Assembly (NCBI GenBank): GCA_905250125.1
Contig: CAJNOL010001186.1
Coordinates: forward strand, 1-64,000
Direction: 5' to 3'
Length of the DNA: 64,000 bases
Source: Rotaria sordida
Lineage: Eukaryota > Rotifera > Eurotatoria > Philodinida > Philodinidae
In this document: positions 1 to 11,934 of the stretch, one piece after another
Numbering within the stretch: position 1 is the stretch's first letter
Layout: every line of letters begins with the position of its first letter
Notes under the pieces: model-generated
The model's database searches: none
What the model was told of the DNA's origin: nothing
Seen by the model: the letters and a program-made list of their open reading frames with translations, nothing else
Program-made: the position numbers and the translations under genes

Positions 1-1347
1 AAAAAATAGATTCAATAAATGAATCATTTTTGTCGATTCAATATCTTCAGAGCAATCGTAGACCCTCGCATAAGGTTGAGATAAGCTCCGTTATACGCAG
101 AACATACATAACTGTATGTAAGTAACTTATCATCAGTGGTTTGAACCAATAGAATGATGGTTCATTTTCTACTCTAGTTTATTCAACAATTGTTTAACGT
201 AATGTGTATGTGTTGTATATAAATGAAATGATTTGTGAGAGTCGAACTACAAGTATTTTTTTTTAAAGAATTGCCCTATATTATTAAAACTAATGCTAAT
301 ATTCAACTCATATAAAAGATTATTTTTAGTTGAATTGATAAACAAATCATGATCTTAAAAGAGACCAAAATTAATTTTGAATTGAGTCAAAGTATTATTC
401 AAGATTGAAAATAAGTTAAAATGTGCTAAAACCTATACAAACTCATTTGTTATAATATTATAACAATAAAATATCGATCTCATTTATCTTGAAGAAAAAC
501 TAATATTTTTCCCCAGAAAAGTAAATAGGTTATTATTGAACACGTATAATCATGAAATTATATCAACTCCTTTGAAATTTTCGATCTCATGCAGATAAAA
601 TGAAAATTACATCGTTAGAAAGAGGTGTAAAAACTGAGTAAGGAGTATAAATTATCTCAGAGGGGTATGGTCGGGTTCCCAGTAAGTTTTAAAAAAGAGA
701 CTTTTTAGAAAGAACTTTGTGTTCTTTTTATTCTTCTCCAAAGTACCTATTTATTTCTATTCAACTATACTCAAGTTAGTCTGACACTATTTAATTGATG
801 ATATATTTTTATGAAAATATTTCACATAAGATGAAATAGATCCTTTTTACTCTTAATTTTTTTATCTTTTTCTTTTTAAATGACGCGATTCATGCCACAG
901 TGATGTCAAAAGAATCGAACAATTTTTTCTTTGAAGTTAATTTTTCCCCTTAAATGTACATATGCTTGTATCGAACGGCCTCTTTTCTATGGCAGAGGCT
1001 TAATGTCATTTTAATGCAATGAAAAAAAATGTGTATCTATATACGTCGAAGTGTATGCAGCTTATTTCGACCGTCGCATACATGATATCATTCTGTTTGC
1101 TTTGCACTCCACTGTGATGTTTTTCTTCCAAATAAGAACGAAAATGGCTTATGTCGCCGAAAAAAAAAAGTATTCAAAGCAAATAAATATGTTGTTTTTT
1201 GTGCTGCAATTCGAGACTCAATAGTTATTTGTTAGTCGTCAGTAAACACGGTTGCGTAGAATATAAAGTAAATAGTATCTACAGTCGTCATTTTAATACT
1301 TACAAACAGCACGAAGCAAACGTTGTGGCACTCACGAATAATCGGCT
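1..1347. other. Gene-free flank upstream of the first F-box gene
   Basis: No supported gene is seen. The tract is AT-rich with short homopolymer runs and stops in all frames. It must hold the promoter of the F-box/LRR gene starting at 1348, but I could not pick out a convincing core promoter element. Confidence 0.5.
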
Positions 1348-3612
1348 ATGTCTACTCCATCTCTCGACACTCTCCCTTCTGAACTTCTCTATCGGATTCT
1401 CGCCCAGCTCGATGCAGTAACCATTTTTGGCTCTCTTTATCATGTCTGCACTCGACTTCGTGCAATCACGAATACTTACGATCGATACGAATTGAATTTC
1501 ACTTACATCTCAAAGTCAGACTTTGTCCTTGTTTGTCGATACATTCGTCCCGAAAATATTGCTTCACTCGTGCTCTACGATGGTAACAGAACGCCTGGTC
1601 AAATTGAGCTCTTTCTTTCGCTTTTTCGAATCGATCAATTTACTCGACTTCGTTCATTGACTGTTCGCTACATGGATCCGTTTTCTTTAAATACGATTTT
1701 AATGCAAGCAATCAGCTGTCCTCTCAAAAGTCTAGAGATCAAGACGCGTGATCATAATATCCTCGACTCGATACTCGATCAATTCGAAACCATTATAATG
1801 AAGACGAGTCTTATCAAGCTGGACATAAGTATGCGTTACGTCTTTATCGAGAGACTACCTTGGCCAAATCAATGCTCTGTTCAACATTTGACAATCGGCA
1901 GTTGCACGCTCGAAAAGTATAAAGCTATTCTGCGTCACTCTCCTCGCTTGCGAACATTCGTTTTGAAAGATTGCTCGATGAAGAATATCGATGAGACGAT
2001 TTTCACGCCGGATGTGCCTACTTCCTATGAACAATTGACATCGTTGTCGTTGAGATATATGTGCCGGTCGATGAGGGAACTAGAGTCAATCCTTTCACTC
2101 ACACCGTCACTTATTCATCTGAAATTGATCAATGATCCTACTGCGGCATCGCACACTTTGTTCGATGGAGCCCGATGGGAATGGTTTATCGAGCAAAAGT
2201 TACCACAGCTCAAAAATTTTGAATTTTTCTTTTCGAATACACAAGTAAGGGAATCTACGACAATTGATGTTGATTCATTGATTGCTCGATTCAAAACACT
2301 ATTTTGGCTTAATCGTAAACGCTGGTTTGTTATGTGTGACTATATTCCGAAGGCAGGGCGTCTTAATCTTTACTCGTTACCAGTATGCGAGACGCTTTTC
2401 AATTATAATCTGTATTTACGTGCCACGTCACGTACCACATCACCCTCGGCAGCTCATGATGAAAATCTTATGAATAATGTGCGTACGGTACGAATGAAAT
2501 TAGGTCGAGCAACGATTGATACCAGTGCACAACAGGTATGATGAATTTTGAGGGCGTGGGTATGGGTATGGGTATGGGCGTGGGTGTCAGTGAAGATGAT
2601 ATCCGCTCCTACACCCATATCCGCATACCTTGTTTTTGAGTACAAATGAACGCGACTTCGAATGAGGCAACTTTATGTCATGGCATCTAGCATTTCCTGT
2701 GTTTTCAACTGAATTTCGATACTCAGTAGTGAAACTCGAACGAGAGAATTCTCGTCAATTGATAGGCGTCTGTGTCAATCACTTATTACTTCTGAGTGAA
2801 GCGAAAACACTATTATTTACTCGGTAGACAGTTTTACAGATGGAAATATAAGAGTTGAGAAAATATTGAATTCAATTTCAACTATGCATGTATGTAGCAG
2901 TTGTATGAAGTATGAGAAAAACATGAAATTCTTTATACTCTTGCGCATCCAATAGTTTATCGGTGAAAACGCAAATTTCGGTAGAGAAAACATGCATTTT
3001 GCGTTCAGTTTTAAAAATATTCACCAAAGTGTTACGGAGAACAAAATTCCTTTGCTTCTACATTAAATTTACTGATTTATTTTCGTTCTCTAGAATGAAG
3101 CGGTAGTGCATCGTCGCTTGTTTCATCAAGTGAGGGAACTTAGATTGATGGCTGATGGTGAATGGCCGTTTGGCTTACATCGATTCCTCTCAGAACTAAT
3201 CGATTTCTCACGTATTGTCAGAATTATGTTGGGCATTGGCTTCGATCAACTATCTGATCAGAACATAGTGACCGATATTTCCGTGTTGCTCGATCAAGCC
3301 TGCAATCTTCGCTCGCTCGAATTTCCTGTCTCGTGCGTCACCTATCACTACGAAGCAGCCTTGAAGAATATTTGTTCGATAGTACCGCGTCGTGTCAAAC
3401 ATTTTCAAGTCTCAATTAAAAGTCTCGATCATATGATAATAGTACTTGAGCAACTTGAGAATTTATCTAGCGTATCATTTCAGTTTAACGATGTCAATTC
3501 GGTCGTAAGTCAACATTTATTCGAATGGCTCACAAATTCAGGAAGGGATTTTGCTCAACGACAATACAATTATTATACACAATTATGGCTTGGTGAGAAA
3601 ATACGGACATGA
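1348..3612 (+). CDS. F-box-like/LRR protein, bdelloid-type expanded family
   Basis: Two exons, 1348-2535 and 3094-3612, join in phase 0 (CAG|GTATGA ... CTCTAG|AATGAA) to give 568 residues. Residues about 5-45 (LDTLPSELLYRIL...) form an F-box-like segment, the module that binds Skp1 in SCF ubiquitin ligases. The rest is an irregular leucine-rich repeat solenoid with recurrent LxxLxL strands. The tail has conserved W/G positions (EWLTNSGRDF ... LWLGEKIRT) that I associate with a large bdelloid F-box family. The likely role is substrate recognition for ubiquitination; the substrate is unknown. The start is the first ATG before the F-box. The 558-bp intron is about ten times the usual length here and carries a telomere-like fold-back repeat at 2551-2632. 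A decayed relative lies at 12689-13920. Confidence 0.8.
2551..2632. repeat. Telomere-like fold-back repeat, copy 1
   Basis: A G-rich run of GTGGGTATGGGTATGGG-type units is followed after about 20 bp by a complementary C-rich run (CTACACCCATATCC), so the strand can fold into a hairpin. The loop TGAAGATGATATCC recurs in the copy at 29575-29625. It sits inside the intron of the F-box gene. Confidence 0.7.
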
Positions 3613-4609
3613 TTGACAGTTCTGTTAAGACTCTTGTTGTTTCCTCTAAAGTGTATAGCTTTTGACAGGAACAGTATAGAGATTTAGGAGGTTTTCACAA
3701 TTCTAAATTGATTATCTTCAGAAAATAAATATATGCGATATTCAATTTACCGATCCAATGCCATCATTGCGAAAGACAGTGTGCATCAGGAAAAGAATCT
3801 CGTTTTCTTTGCATAATATTTGTTCTTTTTTCTTAACACAAGCAAGTACCACAGATACGTCTATCTCATTGATTTTCATCAGGAAGAAAATGCCAATCCT
3901 ATCGAAATTTTCCATTTTACCCTCCTTAAGTATCTAAGCAATTGTTTCATCAATGGTAGGAAATAAAAAGAATAGTTTTATAGTAATAAAACAGATTTGC
4001 ACTATTGCAATTTGTCAAAATTAGTTTGACTGATTATTTGACTATACTAGATGGTCAATAATTGTTGTTGACCGAGTTCATCATGAAGCTGTCTTAATTT
4101 GTAAATGAAGATCACATAACTATATGAGTAAACTTCTAAACAAGTCAATGTTTATCATAGTTATTTTCAAAATCGTCAATCGCTTCTTGTCCTTTGTAAC
4201 AGAGCTCAGTCTGTTTTTTTTTCTTTGCGCATTCGTCACAGTTGGTTTTGAGTAATATTTCTTTGAATAGTGCAGTACATATGTAAGATTAATTGAGTTT
4301 ATTTGAATCGATTTGTGACGAATCAACCGTGCCAGGTGACATAATAATAGAGAGGGATGCCATAAAATCCAAAACTCGGGTATCGAAATTCGAAAATATC
4401 GATATATCCGTAAAGAGTGTGTATTTTGAATGAATTTGGTGTAGCGAGATTGATACCCAAAATGTGCAGCAATAATCACACATTTAAAGATCTCAAGGGA
4501 ACTTCAGTTAATGATGTGTGATGGTATTCTGGTTGTTACTGATTGTTTTGCCGTGAGGTTACTGTAGGACTGATAGTTAACCTCAAAATAAACATAAGAA
4601 ACAACTGCT

Positions 4610-4902
4610 GCGCCTATCTGGCTGAAACTGTTGCTGTAACAGCACTATCACACTTCCGCGAATATGCAGAGCAAATTCCAAGCAAGCATCTGACAAAACT
4701 ATTGAAAGAGACCGAAAGGTGGAATCGAATCGGAGCCAGCATCTTTAGCTACGCGTCCACGCCTCACACCCTCGATTTTGGAGAGCCACAGCGATGGCGT
4801 GCAGGCAACCAACAGTCAGAACCATGGCACGCAGCAACTGTGTTAATCGATGGACACAGAAAGAACCTAGAATTCACTCCTAACGGACTAGCACACGTAT
4901 GA
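4610..4902 (+). other. Possible coding relic, unidentified
   Basis: This stretch is clearly GC-richer than its surroundings and stays open for about 97 codons (AYLAETVAVTALSHFREY ... RWRAGNQQSEPW), ending at a stop beside a GTATGA that resembles a splice donor. The open frame extends upstream only with a TTG start. I do not recognise the protein. It could be an old exon or a fragment of an element, or a chance ORF in a GC-rich patch. Confidence 0.2.
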
Positions 4903-4929
4903 TCCGAAACCTGAGTTACACAAAATGAC

Positions 4930-5070
4930 AGCCAAATCCGCACTGGACACCCTCATCTACACCTGCATCTGTCGATCATACCCATACCTTCAACCAAGCC
5001 TGGCATCCTGATCCACACCTACACTTACACCATTTTAAAGATAGAATATCCATTTTGGGTATCCGCTCTG
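4930..5070. repeat. Telomere-like repeat, copy 2 (C-rich strand)
   Basis: Degenerate CCCATA/CACACCTA-type units (acaccctcatctacacctg, catacccatacc, ccacacctacacttacacc) run along the plus strand. They end in AATATCCATTTTGGGTATCC, a short inverted pair. The matching G-rich arm is weak or lies in the neighbouring copy at 5272. Confidence 0.5.
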
Positions 5071-5271
5071 ACGAATATCGTGACTCGTATCTTCTCGATA
5101 CCCAGCCTTTAGATATTATGACATCTCTGTTAAATTAAAACCAGTTTTATTAATCACAATTAATAACTGTTCAGAAAATGTTGGATCAGATGGCTGCTAT
5201 AATTAATCCTAGTACTACCAACCACGGTAATTTTTTTATCTCATTGTAAGAAAAAGAAGTTGAACGAAATA

Positions 5272-5372
5272 TCTTAAGGGTGTAGATGTGAGTGAGATGT
5301 GTAAGTGTGAAATGTTGCTGTGGATAGGTCTGAATCTGGGTTAGGGTCTGAGTCTTTTGTACACCCATACCC
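5272..5372. repeat. Telomere-like fold-back repeat, copy 3
   Basis: GGGTGTAGATGTGAGTGAG and GGGTTAGGGTCTGAG units are followed by ACACCCATACCC on the same strand. G-rich then C-rich order permits a hairpin, as in the other copies. Confidence 0.55.
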
Positions 5373-5537
5373 TATATGCCAAATTTCAAAGTTAAATTCA
5401 ATTACTGAATGGTTGCAACTTGAAAAGTTGAATTTCACTTTATCAACTATTGAGCTCAACTTTTGAAGTATTTGAGTATTTTATAACAATATACCGAAAG
5501 AATCTCTCGCGCTGAGGATGCCACAAAATTCTTACAC

Positions 5538-5612
5538 ATACGAAAAGGGTCTGGATGTGGATGAGGCGTAGAAAATGCCCAGATCCAGGCTCATATCCAT
5601 ACATACACTCAT
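5538..5612. repeat. Telomere-like fold-back repeat, copy 4
   Basis: GGGTCTGGATGTGGATGAGG is followed by CAGATCCAGGCTCATATCC and CATACATACACTC, giving an imperfect inverted pair with a short loop. Confidence 0.5.
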
Positions 5613-6483
5613 TTTGATGATAATATTATCTCATAGTTAGGTATTTGTTGAACTGTTTTTTGCGAAAATAGGCATACCGAATATAAAAACATAGTTGTAG
5701 AAGATGTATCTAGGATTTGAATTGGAAGATCCCATGGGAATTTTGAATGCTGGGAAGTAATAGAAGATGGGAACTCTTCTAATTTGGGATGGGAGATGCA
5801 TATAAGCGTTTCTGCGTCCTAGAACAGTCAGAACCATTGATGCGTACTACTTATCATTGATCTAACTGACATTGCTCAAGCCGTCATAACTGAGTGGCTA
5901 TGTTGTTGGACATGTATCCACCAGGTATTGAATGTACGTCGCAGTACCACCAGCTATGGAATGATCCTAGACAAATCACTACCGGCTATTTGCCTTGAAT
6001 CAACTGTCTGATAGCATGCTGACTACGTTGTGATATGCACCTACTCTTTTGCCTAGTATGTAATTAGTTAATGTGTATGGAGCGCTCAAATAATTGAGCA
6101 CAAGAACTCTGTGTCAGGTCAGCCTTCTGTTCAGAGCTACAACTAGTCATACTTGTAGGAAAGATATAGGGCTATTGAATCTTGAACTGGGCAGCACTCC
6201 ACACCGAAAGGTAATTCAAAGGCAGAAGTATTCTTCTTTCTTCTCGGCATTGCTCTTTGATTTAGTACGAGTGACATACATATGCGCCGTATGAATCTTT
6301 GAAAGAACAATAGCACTAATTACAAATGAAAATTACTTCACTTCAACTAATTCCATGTTTTATTATTTTGCTTCGCACAAAAAGAATCCTGACTGAAAAG
6401 GATTAAACGTATTTATTTGCTTCTCATCAATTTCATACACAACGAAGAATATAATCACGGATCAAAGCAGTAGCAAAATATTT

Positions 6484-6933
6484 TTATTTATCGTTAACGA
6501 TTGGTGTTCGGATAGGTCCACCTTGATACCCTGGCAAAAACGATGGTTCAGGTCCTCTATGACCAATATAGACGGCACGACCATCTGATTCGGCTAAAAA
6601 TGTAACTAAATGTGGTGGTGTAAAAATGAAAACATCGCCAGGATGGCCTTCATATCGTTTTTGTTGTTCATCCATGACAATAATCTTTCCGCTAACAATT
6701 GTTTTAACTTCCAAATATTCATAATAGAAAGGAAAATTATTCGGCGATGGGCGCATTTCAAAATGGCCCATAGTTAATTGATTGGTTTGATTACTGATGG
6801 GAACATCAATTATACTCGAATTGAGACCAGGGCACATATAAGTTTCACCAAGTGGTACCATTTCAAGTGATCCAGCCTTAATTAGTTGAATGCCTGGCTT
6901 TTGTGACAACGGTTCAGGAATCGCTTGAGCCAT
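6484..6933 (-). CDS. Small cupin protein (EutQ-like fold), intronless
   Basis: The frame gives 149 residues from the ATG at 6933. The open frame runs two codons further upstream only through a TTG, so the ATG was chosen. Residues about 45-135 fit a single cupin beta-barrel: a first strand with HFEMRPSPNNFPF, then VKTIVSGKIIV and a GHPGDVFIFTPPHLVTFL segment like the second cupin motif (PGDxxxxPxxxxH). Small cupins of this kind bind a metal or small ligand, and ethanolamine-utilisation EutQ is the closest type I can name; the reaction is unknown. The gene has no intron although its multi-exon neighbours are intron-rich, which fits horizontal acquisition or retroposition. An AATAAA overlaps the stop codon. 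Confidence 0.7.
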   Translation of the reverse strand: MAQAIPEPLSQKPGIQLIKAGSLEMVPLGETYMCPGLNSSIIDVPISNQTNQLTMGHFEMRPSPNNFPFYYEYLEVKTIVSGKIIVMDEQQKRYEGHPGDVFIFTPPHLVTFLAESDGRAVYIGHRGPEPSFLPGYQGGPIRTPIVNDK

Positions 6934-9361
6934 ATTCAAAACGAAAAAGAAAACTAATTACGTATTGTGTTCTCTACGAGAGCTTTCGTTTCATGTGGCG
7001 AATATCAATGTAGAAAATAGAGATAAAGCAAGAAGTAAAAAAGTAAAAATACATCATGATAACATTTGTTTTTCGTTGACTGATGCTAATACACAACAAA
7101 AAAGATATCTTGGTCAACAAGAGTTCTACCTTTTTTTTGTCATACGAAAGACACAACTTATTTTTAAAAAATAATTTCAACCTGATACCAAAGTCTCGAA
7201 ATTAAATTTGTACTGTTTCACAATATTGCTAATATTTCATCGATCAAAGATAATTTCATTTGACAAGATGCTATACATGCTTACGTGACTCATCTGATTA
7301 TAGATATTTCTCCGTTGAAGTACTACTATTTCTACCGTAACAATATATGAGACAATGGAGAAATCAATTAAGAGATAGCAAGATAGAGAAGAAGAATTAT
7401 TTATTTTAGATCTAGAAATGATACTTTCTTACCTAAAAAAGAAAAAGGTATGAAAAGATTTTATCAGCATTAGATAAGAGAGATAAGAATATGAAATTAA
7501 TATTTGAAATGGACCACTATGTACATTACATAGATGTTAGAGCAATAGTCATAATATAAAATTTTAGAACATAAATGTATCGTCACTCTGTGAGAACTGA
7601 GGATGTGAGTTAAGATCTTTTATCACTCCTATCTTTGCACATTCACCCGGTGAAACTTTCGTGACAGTGTAATACATTCAACGTAATAAAGATATAGCGA
7701 GATTAGGGGATGATTGCTCTACACTTGACAAACAACAGACTCGATGAGAGTGCTACAGTCTTTTTTAGTATGGGAGAAGTTCTGCGATGCTCCCTGGCGG
7801 TTTTTCATGTATCAAAACCTTCCTGAGACTGCTACCAGAGGATGCAACTAGAACGACATTGCTTGTAACCATAGAAATGTATTCGTAGATTAACTTTGAA
7901 TAGGAAGTTGAATTCGAACGCTCAGCTTTTTAACATCACAAGCGAAACACGAGTTATAGTTGAAACTTGCCCAATATTTTGTTACGCAAATGACAAACAC
8001 GAATCAATGAAATTTTCTTCAATAAGTTGATCAATAAACAACTTGAGGATTTTATTGAAAGAATTCGGACGCATTTGCTCACAATCAATCTATTTTTACT
8101 AGTTCCTTTGAACAAAGTCACTCGATTATAGTAAGAGTGATGACACGGCAAAGTCATGTTCATTGCCCAAGTCAAAAATTCGTCTTAATTATTCAAAAAA
8201 ACTCATAGACTGACTCCGACCCTCATTTTCACGGCCTCCAACGCTTCTCTGAAACAGGAAATCCGAAATCATTCGACAGAGCTTCTTACGCCCCATTCAA
8301 TGGACTGATAGTAATGGCTCTGCAAACCGATTACCTCCTGAAAATAATCTCGTATCTTCTCATTTGCAAACATAAAATTGAACTTCAACAACTTCCTAAC
8401 TCAATTTCAATGTTTTTTTCTAATTTAAATTATTTAAACGAAAAAAAATCCCAAGTTTAAGATTGTTTTAACATTCTTGAAAATTCACTCATAAGAATTT
8501 CAGAAAAACTTACACGATCAGTTTTTTAACTGGTTTGAATTTATAGTTTGCTAAATATGTCGTTTCACTATTTCTTTTTAATGAATCACGATTTGTAAAG
8601 CATAGGTCCACGCGAAAATCAATTTATTTCGTTTTACTTTTCAATACTCGCATCTCTTCTACAACTTGAACGATAGAAAATATGCCTAACACAACATATG
8701 AATAGTTATCTTCCACTATTACGATTATAGTTCTATATGTTATTACTATTTCTCATTAGTCCCTTTACTTCCTTTAGGATACAAGTACGAGTGTGGATGT
8801 CGTTGATTGAGTGTTGCTGTGGGTGTGGCTAGGTGTGAGTCTTGGCCTGCTCTACGCTCACACCCACACCTGCACAGCCATACTCACGTCTACACAGCGA
8901 TCCACACGCACGCTCACATCTATACTCACACTCACAACCACGTCCCAACTCAAACCAAAACTCAAATAATGCATCTTGCAGCTCTTGATGAGCTCTGAAA
9001 AACTTCGTGCTTATATTAGAAAAATAAGCATCCTATAGATCATGAAGAGTTGAAGTCTAGAATAAAGTGCACCCCTAGCTGTGAAATCTAGGACACATAC
9101 AGAAAATCTGATAATCACCAAAACATTAATCATATATGGCACCGATGCTATCAACTTATATGAACCTATATTTTTTATATCTTCGATTATACAGAGTAAT
9201 AATACGGTGATGATACAGAATAATTTTGTTAGATGAATAATAGCTCGATATCTTTTCTAAAGTTTAATAACATTTATTCTTCGTCACAAAAAACCTTACT
9301 CATTTTTTCTTTTTCTTATTTTGGATATGATTCTCATTTCCTGAAAGAAACAGAAGTAATC
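6934..9361. other. Gene-free tract
   Basis: No supported gene. The content is AT-rich single-copy-looking sequence plus one long telomere-like fold-back at 8787-8960. Short ORFs show no domain signature. Confidence 0.5.
8787..8960. repeat. Telomere-like fold-back repeat, copy 5 (longest)
   Basis: The G-rich arm (GAGTGTGGATGTCG ... GCTGTGGGTGTGGC) is followed by a long C-rich arm (CTCACACCCACACC, then several CACAC/CACGC units to about 8960). GTGGGTGTGGC pairs with CTCACACCCACACC around a loop of about 30 bp. Confidence 0.65.
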
Positions 9362-9546
9362 TAAACTCGACAGCGCTGCAGTATCGAAATGATCTGTGGC
9401 ATAGGTCCGAGTGAACTCAGATGATCCCAGCCAAAGTTCAAAAATCCGCTTGAAGCAGTCTGCTCTTATTGAGATGAGCGTCAGTTTTCGAACTGACGAA
9501 AACAGATACTACACTTTGATCTTAGCCAAAAAGGCCGAGAAGTGAT
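9362..9546 (-). ncRNA. U2 spliceosomal snRNA
   Basis: Read on the minus strand from 9546, the sequence begins ATCACTTCTCGGCC and has GGCTAAGATC followed by GTGTAGTATCTG, the near-invariant 5' third of U2. It includes the branch-point-recognition hexamer GTAGTA (9507-9512). Then come a compact stem-loop (GTCAGTTCGAAAACTGAC), an Sm-site-like ATTTTTGA (9438-9445) and a 3' hairpin whose loop holds ACTGCAGCG near 9375-9385, like stem-loop IV. Length (about 180 nt) and element order match metazoan U2. The 5' end is well fixed and the 3' end is approximate. U2 base-pairs with the intron branch site during splicing. I cannot tell whether this copy is expressed; no upstream promoter element was confirmed. 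Confidence 0.88.
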
Positions 9547-9898
9547 AACTAAATTCACAAATAGAGGTTTCTCTCCTTCACATTGTCCGTACACATTTCA
9601 TATTTCCATCAAACAGAGAATAATCTAGTCTGTTCCCAATAACAACATTATTCAGCATGATTTATCGACAAGTGATATTCCGAAAGAGTAAAACAATTGA
9701 TTATATGACTCGTAGCAAAAAAAACAATTGTGCGTTTTTCTACATATATGCACTTTGTTTACTAGTGTTAAGTAATCACCATCTTATTACAATTTCATGG
9801 CATCTTTTTTCAAACCTTAACTTGTACAAAAATGAACGAACAACTTCGATGGATATGAATGTCGCTCAAAAGTTTTCTCTTTTATTTTCTGGAAGATG

Positions 9899-11126
9899 TT
9901 GCTCTGGCAGACCTATGTTACCATTAGTCTGCATGTTTTCATCATTGCAACATATATTTGATCAGATTTGATCATTTACCTCTTAGTAAGTTGTAATAAG
10001 CAACTTCACTAGAATGTATGTACGGCTTGTCCAAACGTAACGCTGTTACGTTTTTGATATACTCTTCTCCAACTTTCTCGAAAAGTTTAAGAGCTAGGAA
10101 GTTCGTTCAAACGTCATTCGACGCAGCTTATCGAACTTCATTTATCATATAAAAATGACCTTTTTTGATTGAAGTCTCAGGCATCTAGAAATGTTTTATC
10201 AGGGCGTAACGCTGTTACATAAAAGGACCCTTTTTTTCCAGTGCCACTGAGAAAACTCTAATTTCTTGCGAAATCATTTCTTCAAATGTAATGCTCCAAG
10301 AATCACTTTTGTAGAGCATTGAATAGACTTTCAGGCAGTAAAAAAGATTTTCTCTAAAACATTTTTGTTCAAATAAAAAATGCAAAAAACAAACGTAACG
10401 CTGTTACGTTTTTCGTAACACTGTTACACAGTTTTTTGTTGACCAATTTTGAGGCACTTAGTGTACTCGGAATTACTTGATTTTTATAATTGTTACTGTT
10501 TTATAAGTAGACAATCTCCTCTGAAAAAATGAGATTGATACATCGATCTGAGAGCTTATAAACTGGGCAGGAAGTTGGAAACCTTATCGAAGCTTTCAAT
10601 CCATTCTAAGCTACCAAAGTCAAAACTAAATAGACCATTTTGTAGAGAATTTAATTCTGCATCGAATGGTATGTCTCTTAGCCCTTGTTGAAAAACTTTC
10701 TTGGTTAAAAAACCCAAAATACGGTTTTTGAAAATTTTAAAATCCGATTTTTGATATCAAAATCTAATTTTTATGCTAAATCAATATCAAATTCGTAATC
10801 AGCGTAAAAAACTGCATCTAATAGTCCAATGAGATCTGTCCAACTCGAAAAAAAATTTTTTCAAAACTTGATCAGCGAAGTGTCGCGTTACGCGGACAAG
10901 CCGTGTAGAGCACGGCATATGAATTGCCTTGACACATATCGTGTCGATCAAATCATAAAGGAAAGAGGAAAGTGTAGAGATAGTCTAGATGTCGTGATCT
11001 GTATGATATGAAATACAATTGCTTATTACAATTTACCAAGAGGTAGATGATCAAATCTGATCGAATACATATTGCCATGACGAAAATATGCGGACTAGTG
11101 GCGCAATACTGGTCTGCCTGAGCAAC
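9899..11126. mobile_element. Long inverted-repeat (fold-back) element
   Basis: The left arm (about 9899-10052) and the right arm (about 10880-11126) are inverted copies. GGCAGACC, TAGTCTGCAT, GATCAGATTTGATCAT and the run through TTGTAATAAGCAA on the left all reappear reverse-complemented on the right at roughly 85% identity. The inner ends match as TACGGCTTGTCC (10021-10032) and GGACAAGCCGT (10896-10903 region), and the right arm holds an extra insertion of about 100 bp. The roughly 0.8-kb core has no coding capacity. TA next to the inner repeats hints at a Tc1/mariner-type nonautonomous element, possibly nested in a larger one, but no transposase is present. Confidence 0.65.
10037..10427. 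repeat. Four copies of an interrupted palindrome GTAACGCTGTTAC
   Basis: GTAAC-N3-GTTAC occurs at 10037-10049, 10206-10218, 10395-10407 and 10415-10427 (the last has ACT in the centre), all inside the fold-back element. The spacings of the first three are 169 and 189 bp. They could be protein-binding or subterminal sites of the element. Confidence 0.7.
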
Positions 11127-11511
11127 TTTTTCTAAGAAAATCAAAGAAGTATAAAGTATCGTAAGAATGGTTTCTTCGATGAAGAATTGTGTAAATGTTG
11201 TTCTCACAACATTGATGAGCAGCGATGATGGTTTTATCTTTATCCAGATAAATAATTATTTGTATAAGTGCTTATCATTTCTATCGAGTTCCTGAAATAT
11301 TTGTATTTTCTGACATGAATACACCATTAAAGTCTGTTCAAACCATAAGGCAAAGTTTAGCTTATTTTCTTACTCTACCTGGTAAGATACGGTTTCGAAG
11401 GAAATTCATTGAATTGAGCCAGTCGTTATCTGAGAAGATAAAATATTAAGTAAGCATTTCAAGTCTGCTAGAAGACAAGGGCTTTGACTAAAGTTAGCAG
11501 ATGTAGAACAA

Positions 11512-11575
11512 AGGTGTGGGTGCGGACGTGGCTGACCCTTAGGAAGAGAAATACTCACATCCACACCCCACTCGG
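11512..11575. repeat. Telomere-like fold-back repeat, copy 6
   Basis: GTGTGGGTGCGGACGTGG, a loop containing AAGAGAAATACTCACA, then TCCACACCCCAC. The loop AAGAGAAATACTCA is shared with the copy at 29005-29062. Confidence 0.7.
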
Positions 11576-11865
11576 AAATTTTTGTATCATCATCTTGACG
11601 AAGCAGTTGACTATAAGTCTGTTCTGTTCCAGAACATTTCTAATCGTCACCATGAGATATTCAGCTTGAATCAAACATCAACATCAATTCGAATTCAAGC
11701 TATCTCATCAAGTCTATCATTTCTTTTTAACTTATATAATCCAAACTCATCGTTTTCTCCATCAACTTCTTCTGTTAATGGTGCGTATTTGTGGATATTC
11801 ACCATTGATGTAGTCGATTGATCGCGTGTTGGCCAATGGACGCACAATTGCAATGAAAATAGTAG

Positions 11866-11934
11866 TATTGAGGATGTGGGTGAAGATGTTAATTATTTTT
11901 TTCGTTTCTATCAACATTCACACCCACACACACA
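11866..11934. repeat. Telomere-like fold-back repeat, copy 7
   Basis: GAGGATGTGGGTGAAGATG is followed by an AT-rich loop and ACATTCACACCCACACACAC. GTGGGTGAAGATG resembles copies 1 and 10. Confidence 0.7.

Larger units (their letters stand above)
3613..6483. other. Gene-free tract with repeat debris
   Basis: No convincing gene lies between the F-box gene and the cupin gene. It carries three degenerate telomere-like repeats (about 4930-5070, 5272-5372, 5538-5612), a GC-richer open stretch at 4610-4900 and a small perfect hairpin GCTCAA/TTGAGC near 6084-6099. The other ORFs here are short, use non-ATG starts and show no family signature. Confidence 0.5.

Noticed and set aside
8807-8998. Open frame rich in HTH repeats
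   Set aside because: It is a translation of the C-rich arm of a telomere-like fold-back, not a protein gene.
9657-9971. Open frame of 104 codons
   Set aside because: It overlaps the left arm of the inverted-repeat element and has no domain signature.
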